The position numbers and the translations under genes were made by a program. Under the pieces are notes generated by a model. That model had not been told where the DNA came from. It was given only the letters and a program-made list of their open reading frames with translations, and did not search any database. A stretch of DNA of 64,000 nucleotides. Origin: Patella vulgata (Eukaryota; Mollusca; Gastropoda; Patellidae). This document shows positions 53,981 to 64,000 of the stretch, in pieces. The stretch spans positions 82,834,702-82,898,701 of the forward strand of contig NC_065881.2 of the NCBI RefSeq assembly GCF_932274485.2, given 5' to 3'. Numbering within the stretch: position 1 is the first letter of the stretch; each line of letters starts with the position of its first letter.

Positions 53981-54195
53981 GAGAAATGGGTTTTAACGTC
54001 CACTCGGCACAAACTAGGTCATTTCGGGACTAACACATGGTTCAATTTTATTTTAATAATACGCTTGCGCGTAGGGGTCTTTAGCAGTGGGAGGAATCCA
54101 CTGACCAGGGGAACACCCATTATTGGAAAGCACTGAGAACTGTGATCGACGAGTTAGCAGACCACTGCCGTACACACCGAGCCGCCGTGGCCCCC
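53981..54195 (-). mobile_element. SINE-A body with a foreign head
   Basis: The 3' half is SINE-A (GGGTTTTAACGTCCACTCGG to GCAGTGGGAGGAA). Beyond 54095 the sequence changes, and the copy ends with a different head whose minus strand starts GGGGGCCACGGCGGCTCGGTG, a SINE-B-like A-box context. Confidence 0.75.
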
Positions 54196-54255
54196 TTTAA
54201 TACAGAAACCGTAACATTAGTCTAGTCTATATAAGGAATACTCTATTCATTTATC

Positions 54256-54305
54256 TGCAATATCACCTCGATGGAAGCGGACGTTAAATAAAGCTATTTC
54301 GCACA
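54256..54305 (+). mobile_element. very short retroposed 3' tail, copy 3
   Basis: TGCAATATCACCTCGATGG, AAGCGGACGTTAAATAAAGC and TATTTCGCACA make up 50 bp flanked by CATTTATC (54248-54255, 54306-54313). GGACGTTAAA equals the start of the shared SINE tail. Confidence 0.72.
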
Positions 54306-54313
54306 CATTTATC

Positions 54314-54624
54314 ATAAAACAGAAAGGGGAATTAAATAAAATGTCTTCCGAGGGTTTCGCTCGGTTGTTTGTCGCAGCGGTCAACAAATGTAAATAATTA
54401 ATTAAGGTTAATTATATCCGCGACGAACGTGAATTCTATGACCAGGGCTATTCAGAAAAACAGGAAGATAATTCGTACTACCAGACAACCAGTATCACAG
54501 CACAATACTGCTACTGGAAGATCAGTCTCGGTTCTTAATTAAATAAAAGTCAGGAAAATCAAATCGCTTCTCACCACAATCATCGAAGAGAAAGAGCACA
54601 CCTTTGACATTACTCAAACTCGGT
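54314..54624. other. no gene recognised
   Basis: AT-rich spacer before the TTAA MITE. Confidence 0.35.
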
Positions 54625-54628
54625 TTAA

Positions 54629-55086
54629 AGGAGCTCAGTCTCTAACTCAATTTTATCCAAAATCTTCAACATTGAAAACACGATTTATTTGACAAATTAA
54701 ATCAACATTCATGTTGTGATCTTACCGGAAAAAGGTGGGCTTTTGATATCCAATATTTAAGACAAAATAAACATTTTACCATTGGTACACGAATCGTGTA
54801 TCATAATGCGCTTCAGCCCCAGATGTATCAAGAGACTCGAGGGACGAGGCTAGACACATTGCACCAAATCAAACGGCGTATGTAGACTGGAATAACCAGA
54901 CGCTTAAAACTTGCACTCGCTTGAGACTGCTGGCTTATTTCGCCAAACATAACTGATTTGAAATTGGAGTAAAAACGGAAACCATTGAATGTAAATCAGT
55001 TTATATACATTCATATTACAGTATTATATGCGTTGCGACCCACTTTTGTCAATTTCTAGGTCCCAAATGTTAGCGATTTAGCTCCT
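54629..55086 (-). mobile_element. TTAA MITE family R, copy 2
   Basis: TTAA is at 54625-54628 and 55087-55090. The ends are AGGAGCTCAGTCTCTAAC and AGCGATTTAGCTCCT. It aligns inversely with 47831-48334. Confidence 0.82.
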
Positions 55087-55287
55087 TTAAGTCTGTCCCA
55101 GGTGAGGCACAGATGAAACGATGTATCTTGTAGTCCGGATAAGTTGAAGATACAAGGTATACTATACTTATTTATAGTGCACGTAAAAGATCCCTTGACA
55201 GGTAGACAATTCGCACATGTGACCATCGAGATGAAAAATAATACTATGCGAACTTATTCATCTATATTCCCCCATTTCCATGAAACA

Positions 55288-55577
55288 GGGGGGTTGGATG
55301 GCCGAATGGTTAGCGTGCGCGCGCTGTATCATACAGTCTGTCATTGAGGCGATTGGCGTGGTTTTGAATCCCCGGTTTCGATTACTCGGTTGTACATGAC
55401 AAGGAATAGGGTCGCCTGTCCAACCTCGTGGGTTTTTTCCGGGTCCTCCGGTTTCCTCCCACTGCTAAAGACCCCTATGTGCAAACGAATTATTGAAATA
55501 AAATCAAACCATATGTTAGTCCCGAAATGACCTAGTTGTGTCGAGTGGACGTCAAACCCCATTTCTCTCTCTCTCTC
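55288..55577 (+). mobile_element. SINE-A, full length
   Basis: A perfect 13-bp target duplication TTTCCATGAAACA is at 55275-55287 and 55578-55590. A small internal duplication around the B box (GAATCCCCGGTTTCGATTACTCGG) is specific to this copy. Confidence 0.93.
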
Positions 55578-55920
55578 TTTCCATGAAACACACGACGTGC
55601 CTCGACGGATCGTATCAATATTTACCTTTCCGATATAGATAGAAATGAAAATAACACAATATATTAGTCTTAAAATGATTATAGTGACGCTTAACTATTT
55701 ATCTGTATTACCTCGGCGGATTCGAACTTGAATCGTATCAATATTTACCTATACGATACAGATCAAAATTAAAAACAACACAATATGTTAATCTCAAAAT
55801 GATTATGATGACGCGAAACTATTCAACTGTATTTCCTCCATTTTATGAAACACACGACGTGCCCCAGCGGATTCGAACTTGAATCGTATCGTATCAATAT
55901 TTACCTATCCAACAGATATT
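55578..55920 (+). repeat. tandem repeat, unit ~125-160 bp, ~2.5 copies
   Basis: ATCGTATCAATATTTACC recurs three times (about 55610, 55733, 55888), with GAAACACACGACGTGCC and CACAATATRTTARTCTYAAAATG. The GGATTCGAACTTGAATC parts resemble a tRNA B box. The SINE-A above inserted at its left edge. Confidence 0.8.
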
Positions 55921-56769
55921 ATAACTTGACAGTGTCTTAATCCACGCCAGCTGAACTACATGTTACCTCTACAAGTGAAGAATGACCGTTGACTGTTGTA
56001 ATCCTGTAGATTTATCAGTCGATGTTTGATCGATATTTGTAAACGAGCTGTGAAAACATCCTAATGATCAAGTACCTCCAGCTATCTCGCCTCGTTGTTT
56101 TGTGTTTTCTTTAAGCGACGTTCCCATATTAGCCCTTACAAAACATTACAGAATGGACACCACCGGAAGTGACATATTTTTGTCAAAAGGGTTATGGTTT
56201 GAGCGGTTATTAATTAACTCATAAAACCCGACTGTATCTGTAAGTGGTATTAGAGATTGAGCAACATTAACAGAACTTAGAACTTATAAACCTATAACGG
56301 TAAATCTCTTTGATCTTTGGGGTATATTCTATGTCCGAAATAACTCGCGGTCTGAACGTCGTGGGCATTTTTGAATATATAAAGGGTAATTTGAGGTTAT
56401 TCCTCTGAAAGTTTTTCTTTAAACCTGTAACGGGTTTCCAGGGTAGTTTTTTTTCCATAAGAAAACATGATATAAGGTGTTTCTTACTGGAATTCTGGAA
56501 TTTTCTCATTTTATGTACATGTAAACATAGACGGTTTATAAGCAAGATAAAGTCCTCGACTTCGGTTATGTTGGGGAAGAAAGACTTTAGAAACAACCTG
56601 CCGGCCTCGACTTTTCTTTCTCTCGGGTTATTTTCTTCAGTCTTTGATTCCCCGGCAGAACCCCAGCCTCGTGCTATATCCTAAACATAATGTGTATGGG
56701 AAGCAATCACGGTTTTGATTATATAAAACATGAATTTTCGACAAGTATTACACACTTTTATATATTATT
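55921..56769. other. no gene assigned; 137-codon open stretch on minus strand
   Basis: From 56680 down to 56267 the minus strand has no stop in one frame (contains FFPNITEVEDFILLINRLC). No domain is recognised, and a stretch of this length is expected by chance once or twice in 64 kb of this composition. Confidence 0.25.
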
Positions 56770-57205
56770 TTACTAATACACCCATCGGACCGGAGAAAAA
56801 TGGTCTCAGGACACGTCAAGGTCGCCATAAGCGTGATAAAAGCATGTTTTAAACGCCAGATATCGTGATGTGGTCTCCATGGGTCGCAAATGATCGCCGA
56901 GTCACGGCGTGTGTTTTGAGCATGTTCAAAACAAACGTCAAGGTTTTGCGATCTGACCTGGAAAGCTTCGAGAACGCGACTTTTTTCAAGTTTGTAAGTT
57001 TTCGGGACATTTTCTTGCGTCTTGTTCACGTTTTCTGGCGATCTAATGCATTTTCTGGTTGTTGTACGGTCGCAGCAGCGCAGTCTGACAGAGGCATAAT
57101 CTAAGGGAGTCACGGTAGCACTGCGCTGTTACGGCGACGGAAAATGGTCTCAGAGTGCGTCAAGATCTCCATAAGCGTTGGGAAAGCGTGCTGTGGTCTC
57201 CCTTC
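56770..57205. mobile_element. MITE family M, copy 2 plus a fragment
   Basis: 56770-57100 aligns with 23727-24070 at roughly 75-80% (GATCTGACCTGGAAAGC, GGTCGCAGCAGCGCA) but lacks parts of both terminal repeats. 57117-57205 repeats the left interior (GCGACGGAAAATGGTCTCAG), as if a second unit followed in tandem. Confidence 0.72.
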
Positions 57206-57544
57206 ATTCTCTTATTGGGCTACATTTAGTTGGGTTCATTACTTAGCTTTTATTATTTTTACCAACCGGCAAAACTGTTCTAAGCATTAATGTCTCTTTA
57301 AGGTCAAGTTTTTAAGGCAGTTATTTTTTTTTATAAGACTTGCGAACAATGATCTAGGTGATATCATTAAGTTCCCATCCTGGGAGAATTCGGTTATCCG
57401 CCGATTAATCGGATGACTGCAGCAGCTAGAATGAGTGAATTATAATGTCACAATATTGACATGCAGGTTATACAGGAGAGGTTTAACGTCATTTAGAGAT
57501 GGTCGACTTCAAACTACACTTAATACCAAAATTTAAAGAGAATT
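57206..57544. other. no gene recognised
   Basis: No repeat match. Confidence 0.35.
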
Positions 57545-57948
57545 GAATTGAAATGAAATGGGGTTTAACTTCCAATCTTACTTCATCAATCAGTATAAAG
57601 AAGAAGGACATACACCGTGCAGTGAATACGAGGGGGATTTGGTCCGAACAGCGGCGTTTTTTCGTCATCGAATACCAATTGTCAAGGTATACACTGACGC
57701 CCCTCTATCCTGCACCTTGCTGTCTAGTCGTTTGAATGGGACCAAAAAAAACCGAGGCCCCCTGTACACATTGGCGTTCACGCAAAAGATACCTTGGCAG
57801 TTGAAATTCGATATAAATAAGAGTAGGCCGCAGTGCCGCTGTCCGGGCAAAATTTCAGTCATAGCACACTGTATGGCATATGCGTGTCTTCATTAACCCA
57901 GTCCGGAGCCGAATAGTAGAACGTTAATCCCCATTTCATTTCATTTCT
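57545..57948. mobile_element. inverted pair of SINE-B copies
   Basis: A minus-strand 3' part (57545-57690) and a plus-strand 3' part (57700-57948, with tail CCCATTTCATTTCATTTC) face away from each other with tails outward. Neither has a head. Confidence 0.85.
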
Positions 57949-57984
57949 ATCCTGCACAACAGGCAAGGGGGGAGACCACACTGG

Positions 57985-58065
57985 AACGTTGACTCAATGA
58001 CAGACCGTATGATACAGCGCGCACATGCAAACCATTCTGCCATCTACCCCCCCCCCCCCCCCCGG
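57985..58065 (-). mobile_element. SINE-A, head only
   Basis: GTTGACTCAATGACAGACC to CATTCTGCCATC and a C run. Confidence 0.8.
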
Positions 58066-58264
58066 CAGCTTTATGACACTTTAAGGCAGCCAGTTGGCAA
58101 ACAACAACAATCTTCTTTAAATAAACCCGTTACTTGAATCACGACCAATTATTGGTTAATTTAACAGTGGAAGCGAGATTATAAAACAGAAGATCAGAAT
58201 CAATGGATTATTTGAAAAACTCCACAGCTGTAGAGAAGTCGCAAGATAACCAATCCCCCATACA

Positions 58265-58645
58265 CTTTCAACACGAAAGGTGAATGAAATTGGTTTTAAA
58301 ATGCTATTTTGCTTCCTCCTATCTGGGTAATGAAGATGGATATAACGTCATGCAGTGTACTATTAAAAGCAATTTTTCTCATCCGGGGGCGTTTCTGCTT
58401 ACACTTCATCCGGGGAGCCACGGTGACTAAGTGGGTAAGACGCTGGCTCGCTAGCCTGGAGGTCCGGTGTTTGGTCCCTGCATTGGCCGAGAAAGTTCAT
58501 CCAGATTTTCCGGTTTGGTTCCCCTTGTCATTAATGCAGGACGGAGGGCCTGACAAGGACAGCTGTCTAGTCGTTAGGATGGGACCAAAAACCAACGTCC
58601 CGTGTACACATTGGCGTGCACGTAAAAGATCCCTTGACAGTTTGT
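58265..58645. mobile_element. SINE-B inverted pair, tail-left copy and head-complete copy
   Basis: A minus-strand 3' end (58265-58400, decayed) is followed by a plus-strand copy (58413-58645) with a complete head (GAGCCACGGTGACTAAGTGG) that ends in the core at ATCCCTTGACAG. Confidence 0.82.
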
Positions 58646-58925
58646 CAACACAACAGTTCGTAATTAATGTACAGGAAAACAATGCTGTAAGGTAAACAAT
58701 GAGGTCACGTGGGGCTGCCTCCTCTATGGTGGTGTCACCTATAAATTATGCCCATTATCAGCCTTCTGGGCACTGAACTGATTGCTTTAATAATAAAGTA
58801 TCCGAACATGGTAGATTCCTTTAATAATGAGTTCGGATTATTGTAGATTCCACGGTATTCACATTCCATCAAATGATGGTTGTTCGTCTTGTGATCAATT
58901 TTAATAGGGAAAACCATTATCAGCC
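58646..58925. other. no gene recognised
   Basis: Short spacer with no repeat match. Confidence 0.35.
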
Positions 58926-59180
58926 TAGGAGTTGGGCGATCCAATGCTTTAAACAATAAGGTCTATCTTTGAGTCCAATGGCATAGTCTTGACGCCCCAC
59001 TTGTTCGTGACAAGGAGTATGGTCGCCTGTCCAACCTCGTGAGTTTTCTCCGGTTTTCCTCCCACTGCCAAAGACCCCCATGCGGAAGTGAATTATAGAA
59101 ATAAAACTGAACCATATGTTAGTCCCGAAATTAACTAGTTTGTGTCGAATGGACGTCAAACCCCATTTCCCTCTCTCTCC
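58926..59180 (+). mobile_element. SINE-A, decayed head
   Basis: The head is eroded (GCGATCCAATGCTTTAAAC). The body and CT tail are clear. Confidence 0.85.
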
Positions 59181-59227
59181 CATAAGTATCAGGACTCTGA
59201 AGCACTGAGCCTTTAACCGTTGAAATA

Positions 59228-59468
59228 AAATTAAATGGAGTTTACCGTCCTACTGTTCTGTACCGACTGGGCTAATGAATGAAGACGGACATACATCATA
59301 CAGTGTGCTATGGTGGAAATTTTGCCCGGACAACGGCACTACCACCTACTCTTATATCGAATACCAACTGCCAAGGGATCTTTTACGTGCACGCTACGCT
59401 AATGTGTACACGGGACCTCGGCTTTTCGTCCCATCCGAACGACTAGACAGCTGTCCTTGTCAAGGGCT
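59228..59468 (-). mobile_element. SINE-B, head-truncated
   Basis: Tail to AGCTGTCCTTGTCAAGG. An ACGCTACGCTAATG duplication lies in the core. Confidence 0.88.
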
Positions 59469-60369
59469 TTAATCGTGGAAGTGAATACTAAATAATTAAT
59501 TTCATTCATACACAACTCATTTGACAAAGTACGAATTAAAGGGTCTATTTTCTTGAATATTAACGATCTATTTTAGTATCACCCAAAACCTTTCGAGACA
59601 ATTATAAATATTATAAAAAAAATATTATTGACTTTACATCACACACCCATATTTAGAAACATGCTGATGACTTGACGTCAGAAATAAAATACAATACGAC
59701 CGCAATGTTAACTGAATTAACAATCGCTCAACACGGCATAATTTGACACATTAACATGGAAAAGAGATAACGAGATCGCCATTTCACAACATAAGATAAG
59801 ACAATGTCTACCATTTTGACCATTTTCTCCAAAAATAACGCAGTACAACTAGAGAATTAAAACATGGCGTCAGTATATTGACATTCGCATTTCGGCGCCA
59901 TTGTATAAGTACAGAATTCTCAAAAGAGCATCGCGTGGAAATTGTCTGATTTCTTTTAGCCCGTTCACACGCTTAAGTTAAAGGCGTCGTCATGGGCAAC
60001 GCCTTTGGTGTAATCAAGGAACTTCGACATACAGCCGAGGCTAGATGTAGGATACTGGAATCTGCTGAGGTTTGCCGAGTGGGTATTATGATGATTATAG
60101 GACCCCTCCCCCTCCCCCACGCCACCCAAACCCGCGTATAAAGAAACCTGTGTATATTGTCCAAGTTTTAATTAATAATTGTTAATTGATGAGTCGTGTT
60201 ATCAGTCAAATAAACAATACTACCATGTGCGTGTGATTATTTATACTTTATTATTGGTTGTAAAAACAACAAGCGTGATAAAAGCTCATTGTTATTTCTT
60301 ATATCGGTGCACTGTAGTCAGCTTAGTATGGAAATACGATAGTGTTCATAGAGTACGTAGCAATCAATT
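59469..60369. other. no gene recognised
   Basis: About 900 bp of AT-rich sequence without repeat matches. Confidence 0.35.
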
Positions 60370-61267
60370 TACGTTCGCTGATGGGTCGCGTGTTCGATCC
60401 CTGCGTTGGCCGAGATAGTTCATCGCGATTTTCCAACGTGGTTCCCCTTTTCAGTGGTGCAGAATGGAGGGCCTGGCAAGGACAGCTGTGTCCAGTCTTT
60501 CGGATGAGACGAAACACCGACGTCCCGTGTATATATTGTGTGATAGAATACATAACTCTTATTTATTAAAAGATATTTTAATACTGGATAACATATTTAC
60601 AGGTACATAACAACATCATTTGGTTGGGTAAAGTTACGTCTAGCTATAGCTGCTTCCCCTCGGCCTCACAGGACCCCTCTGCCCGGTGTCGAGGTCAGAA
60701 CCTCTCCCGAGGTCCGGGAGACCTCTCAGCCTCTACGGGTGTCTCTTGTCCCTTTGTACTTCCCTTTTGCCTGCTTGTAAACTAGGCTTTTTATATCGGT
60801 TTAGGCACGCCATAGTTAATACCATTAGTAATCAGAACAATGAAAAGTAATTATTAAGATTCACACATCTTATCTCTAGACAATATGTGTTAATGCTTGT
60901 TACCTAAACCTTATATCATAATATACTTGTCTAAGACAAGCCGGCTATACATTGTTTGAGTAACCCATTATATCTTACATAATACTATGAAATAATCCTC
61001 ACACACCGGATGCAGATTACATTTTACAATTAATCTGTCACATGTCCAAAATGAGTTACAAATGAAAAATATAATTTAAAATATGAATTCAAAATACAAT
61101 AATAAAATTTAGATCCCAAATGATATTGTATTACATTTGGCGTGCACGTAAAAGATCCCCTGGAGTTGGAATGTCCCACATAGCACACTGTATGGCGTAT
61201 GCACGCCTTCATTAGCCCAGTCGGAGCACAACAGTAGGGCGTTAAACCCCATTTCATTTCATTTCAC
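60370..61267 (+). mobile_element. SINE-B, split by an LTR fossil
   Basis: The first part (60370-60538, B box GTGTTCGATCCC to CGTCCCGTGTATATATTG) and the second (61130-61267, TTTGGCGTGCACGTAAAAG to the tail) are one SINE-B. The second part has its own deletion after CTGGAGTTGGAATG. Confidence 0.82.
60539..61005 (-). mobile_element. LTR of a retroelement fossil, 467 bp
   Basis: Read on the minus strand it begins TGTGTGAGG and ends CTATCACA (TG...CA). A TATA box (GATATAAAAAGCC) lies near 60790 and an AATAAA signal at 60562-60567, about 25 bp before its end. The stretch between is GC-rich. This is the U3-R-U5 layout of an LTR. About 125 bp of unassigned AT-rich DNA (61006-61130) lies on its 5' side. 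The family is unresolved; it is younger than the SINE-B it splits. Confidence 0.72.
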
Positions 61268-61276
61268 GTTTGGTCT

Positions 61277-61335
61277 TGTAGTATGATACAACGCGCACAT
61301 GCTAAACATTCGGCCATCCACCCCAACCCCCTCAC
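61277..61335 (-). mobile_element. SINE-A, head only
   Basis: GTATGATACAACGCGCACATG to TTCGGCCATCCACC. Confidence 0.8.
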
Positions 61336-61884
61336 TAACACATCAGTGGACTTATTTTGTAAGTTATTCTTTATTATAAGATTTGTATGTAATTAGAGTT
61401 TATTGATAGTAAGCATAGTACATTATCACTACCGGTTGTCGTACACTTTATATGTTGGATAACAGAGGGCACAATAAAGAAGTCCACGACATAATACGCA
61501 GAGTAGTTAACTATACTTCATTGATGTCAACAAAAAATAATGAACGTTATATATTTTAAGTACCTATTGTGGTCTGTTTCGTAGTACACCAGTATAATAA
61601 CAAAACATCTCTCAGTCACGTAGAGTAGTAATTAGTTCATATTGTATTCATGTTAATAATAAAGAAACGTAATATTCTACCTATTTTTTTTTATTGATGT
61701 TAAAACAATTGGAGCGGAATGAGTTCCTATTATCAAACCTTATATCTGATGAGCAATTTTCAATGTAACATGGTTGTAATTAATCACAGTTTGTTGTTGG
61801 AATTGGGAGCCGAGGTAGCATTCTGTACTCAGCGAACTGCCAGCTTTGAGAATAGACCTCTATCATGAATGCAGCTCGGACGGT
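61336..61884. other. no gene recognised
   Basis: AT-rich, with AATAAAGAA-type words near 61473 and 61661 but no coherent repeat. Confidence 0.35.
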
Positions 61885-62112
61885 CTGACTGTCTAGTCGT
61901 TCGGATGGGACGAAAAACCGAGGTCCTGTGTGTATGTTGGCATGCACGTAAAAGATCCCTTGGCAGTTGGAATTCGATATAAGTGTAGGCCATAGTGCCG
62001 CTGCCCGGGCAAAATTTCCCTCATAGCACACTGAATGGCGTATGCCCGGCTTCATTCATTAATCCAGTCGGGTTAAAACAGTAGGACGTTAAACCCCATT
62101 TCATTTCATTTT
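61885..62112 (+). mobile_element. SINE-B, 3' two-thirds
   Basis: CTGTCTAGTCGTTCGGATGG to CCCATTTCATTTCATTTTATT. Well kept. Confidence 0.92.
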
Positions 62113-62589
62113 ATTCCTCTGTCCTGAATGGCTGCCATATTGAAAAATTAGTGTACTATTTTGTTATGCGAGTCTAATCTGTTTACACACACAAATGCGA
62201 AATAAACTTTTTCATTTTCATTACGTCATATAAAAATCGGAAACGGAATAAATGCTTCTCGAAATCCTCGAAATAAATATAGTGATTTGCGACTAAAATC
62301 GTTGAAATTGGAATTAAATGTGTCGGTTAACTAGCTTCATGTATGTTCTGGAACGGCTGGTTACTCATTTATTTATCTTATTAATTTACATTGTTGAATT
62401 GAACTTTAGTCGTCAAGAAACAGGTACATTATCATATTCTTGAAATATCAAAAGTAAATGACATAAACATATATGAAGCAAATTTATATAAGCTTTTAGC
62501 TTGTTTTTGTATCATATCTTTAAAACTGTAATGTATTTTATGATATTTTATGAATAAATATTGTTTAAACCGTGTATGTTCTAAAGCGG
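62113..62589. other. no gene recognised
   Basis: AT-rich, no repeat match. Confidence 0.35.
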
Positions 62590-62881
62590 CGGGGAGGTTG
62601 GATGGCTGAATGATTAGCGTGCGCGCGCTGTATCGTAAAGTCTGTCATTGAGTCGACTGGCGTGGTTTCGAATCCCCGGTTGTACGTGGCAAGGAATAGG
62701 GTCGCCTGTCCAACCTCGTGGGTTTTCTCCGGGTCCTCCGGTTTCCTCCCACTACTAAAGACCCCTACGCGCAAGCGAATTATGTAAATAAAATTAAACC
62801 ATATGTTAGTCCCGAAATGACCTAGTTTGTGTCGAGTGGACGTTAAACCCCCATTTCTCTCTCTCTTTCCCTCTCTCTCTC
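62590..62881 (+). mobile_element. SINE-A, full length
   Basis: The head GGTTGGATGGCTGAATGATT, complete body and CT tail are all present. Confidence 0.93.
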
Positions 62882-63047
62882 GACACGCAGTCCGAGTTTC
62901 GTATGTTACGGTAGTTCGGCAAATAAAGCGCTTTCTCGCTAACCAGGTCACCAGGAATTCGATGAAGATTAGAAGGAAACGCAGCTGGCCGGGCATAATA
63001 TTGTACAGAGACATTCAAAGGTAATTAAGAGTGGTATCGACAGTTCT

Positions 63048-63297
63048 AGAGAGAGACAGAGAGAGAGAGGGGGGGGGGGGTAACGTCCAATTGACACAAA
63101 CTAGGTCATTTCGGGACTAACACATGGTCCAGTTTTATTCCAATAATTCGCTTGCGCGTAGGGGTCTTTAGCTGTGGGAGAAACCCCACAAGGTTCGACA
63201 GGCAACTCTACTCCTTGTCACGTACAACCGGGGAATCGACACAATGACAGACTTTATGATCGTGCGTGCACACACTAACCATTCGACCATCCAACTC
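63048..63297 (-). mobile_element. SINE-A, shortened core
   Basis: GA tail, a G run, GTAACGTCCAATTGACAC, and the head at CACTAACCATTCGACC. About 40 bp of core and B-box context are missing. Confidence 0.87.
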
Positions 63298-63714
63298 CCC
63301 AGGATATACGTATAAAGAGAAGATGGACCAGAATAGAAATCAACACAAATTATTTGATTTCCTGGGTTTTCTCCTATATTCTATGCACTTATTTATCTAC
63401 AGTATTGACTATAGGTTAATAAGGCAACAAATGATCGGTTATTTAAGTAACAAAGTATGTCGTGAAGGTTTGGAATGTTGTTTTTAGAAATGCATCATTA
63501 AGTAGTATTGAATTACGTTTCAACTAAGTCACAGCTGTATATATAAATGTATATTTGTTGTATTATTTGAATACTGGATTCTTTTTTGTCAATATTATTT
63601 TTTTCTATTTGTTTTTGCTGACAGCCATTAAATCTCGGTGGGGTCAGTGAGTATAAATTTATCTATTATATTGTTGTTATACAATTCTATTCTGTTACAT
63701 ATGTTATATATATG
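63298..63714. other. no gene recognised
   Basis: AT-rich, with a TATATATGTATATT stretch. The 73-codon plus-strand frame at 63266-63487 begins inside the SINE. Confidence 0.35.
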
Positions 63715-63787
63715 TATGGGGTTGAATGGCCGAATGGTTAGCACATGCCTCTGTATCATAAGGCCCGTAATTGAGTCAACTGGCGTG
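63715..63787 (+). mobile_element. SINE-A, head only
   Basis: GGGTTGAATGGCCGAATGG to CAACTGGCGTGG. It breaks into a G run exactly at the B box. Confidence 0.85.
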
Positions 63788-63799
63788 GGGGGGGGGGGG

Positions 63800-64000
63800 G
63801 GGGGCGGTAGGGGTCGTTTGACACGATGGCTTGGTACCTGCCTCACTACCAAGGGCTACGGGTTCGATTCTGGTATTGGATGAGGAAGTTCCTGTAGATT
63901 CTTTAAAACGGTTGCCCCTTGTCAATAGTGTAGGACGGGGAGAGTGGCTGCCAAGTAGTTCGGATGGGAAGATAAACCGAGGTCCCGTGTACACGTTAAC
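63800..64000 (+). mobile_element. SINE-B relative with a different head, cut by window end
   Basis: The head contains ACGATGGCTTGGTACCTGCC (A-box-like) and GGGTTCGATTCTGG (B box). It is followed by SINE-B body words: TTGCCCCTTGTCAATAG, GTTCGGATGGGA and CCGAGGTCCCGTGTACACG. Confidence 0.75.

Noticed and set aside
56267-56680. 137-codon open stretch on the minus strand
   Set aside because: No recognisable domain; the length is within chance expectation for this much sequence.
5792-62881. Many 60-120-codon frames with the same RVGVFSSGRKPEDPEKTHEV or CITDKGKPRRKIWMNFLGQC peptides
   Set aside because: These recurrent peptides are translations of SINE-A and SINE-B bodies, which are non-coding.
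5792-64000. tRNA genes at SINE heads
   Set aside because: The A and B boxes are present but the heads do not fold into a complete cloverleaf with acceptor stem, and all are followed by SINE bodies.

Overview
The window reads as intergenic or intron-poor DNA from an animal nuclear genome, most likely a marine mollusc (gastropod or bivalve). That assignment is an inference. It rests on AT-rich DNA with very low gene density, two abundant tRNA-derived SINE families, a Penelope-like retroelement with a GIY-YIG endonuclease, many small inverted-repeat DNA transposons, and one invertebrate-type peptide GPCR. No bacterial operon, CRISPR array, rRNA gene or functional tRNA gene is visible. The species cannot be named from the sequence alone.

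Only one protein-coding gene is convincing: a class A (rhodopsin-type) GPCR on the minus strand at 33332-34411. It has 359 residues in one coding exon, has features of the FMRFamide/myosuppressin receptor-like group, and has a splice acceptor just before the ATG that implies an upstream non-coding exon. A 123-codon reading frame at 53371-53742 may be a small gene or terminal exon but is not recognised.

Most of the rest is mobile DNA. SINE-A has a tRNA-like head, a core containing TTTTCTCCGGGTCCTCCGG and a (CT)n tail. SINE-B has a different tRNA-like head, a core containing CACGTAAAAGATCCCTTGG and an (ATTTC)n tail. They occur in about 35 and 30 whole or partial copies. Both end in the same 19 bases, GGACGTTAAACCCCATTTC, which suggests that one LINE mobilises both. 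Three ~50-60 bp insertions with target-site duplications (near 7.2, 40.3 and 54.3 kb) carry a related end and may be extreme 5' truncations of that LINE. Several SINEs are nested, chimeric or arranged as inverted pairs.

DNA transposon relics fall into families that can be told apart by their target duplications: TTAA-flanked MITEs (5.2, 14.3, 14.7, 19.1, 40.4, 47.8, 54.6 kb), 3-bp TAA/TTA PIF/Harbinger-like elements (6.2, 28.2 kb, relatives at 23.5 and 26.3 kb), 9-bp Mutator-like elements (12.7, 16.9, 34.6, 38.5 kb), an 8-bp hAT-like foldback (35.4 kb), and a pogo/Tigger remnant with a CENP-B-type DNA-binding head (49.96-50.37 kb). Retroelement fossils are a Penelope-like element (10.3-12.0 kb; a second 3' piece at 20.2 kb) and two LTR-type insertions that split SINEs (30.36-31.04 kb and 60.54-61.0 kb).

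Tandem repeats include an ~820 bp CTA/CCA microsatellite (3.6-4.45 kb), minisatellites at 7.4, 21.8, 26.4-27.2, 28.0-28.7 and 39.3 kb, and several two-copy tandem duplications. I found no multi-gene system. The most informative signals are the shared SINE/LINE tail, the telomere-like tract in the 3' region of the Penelope-like element, and the nested insertions that give a relative age order.
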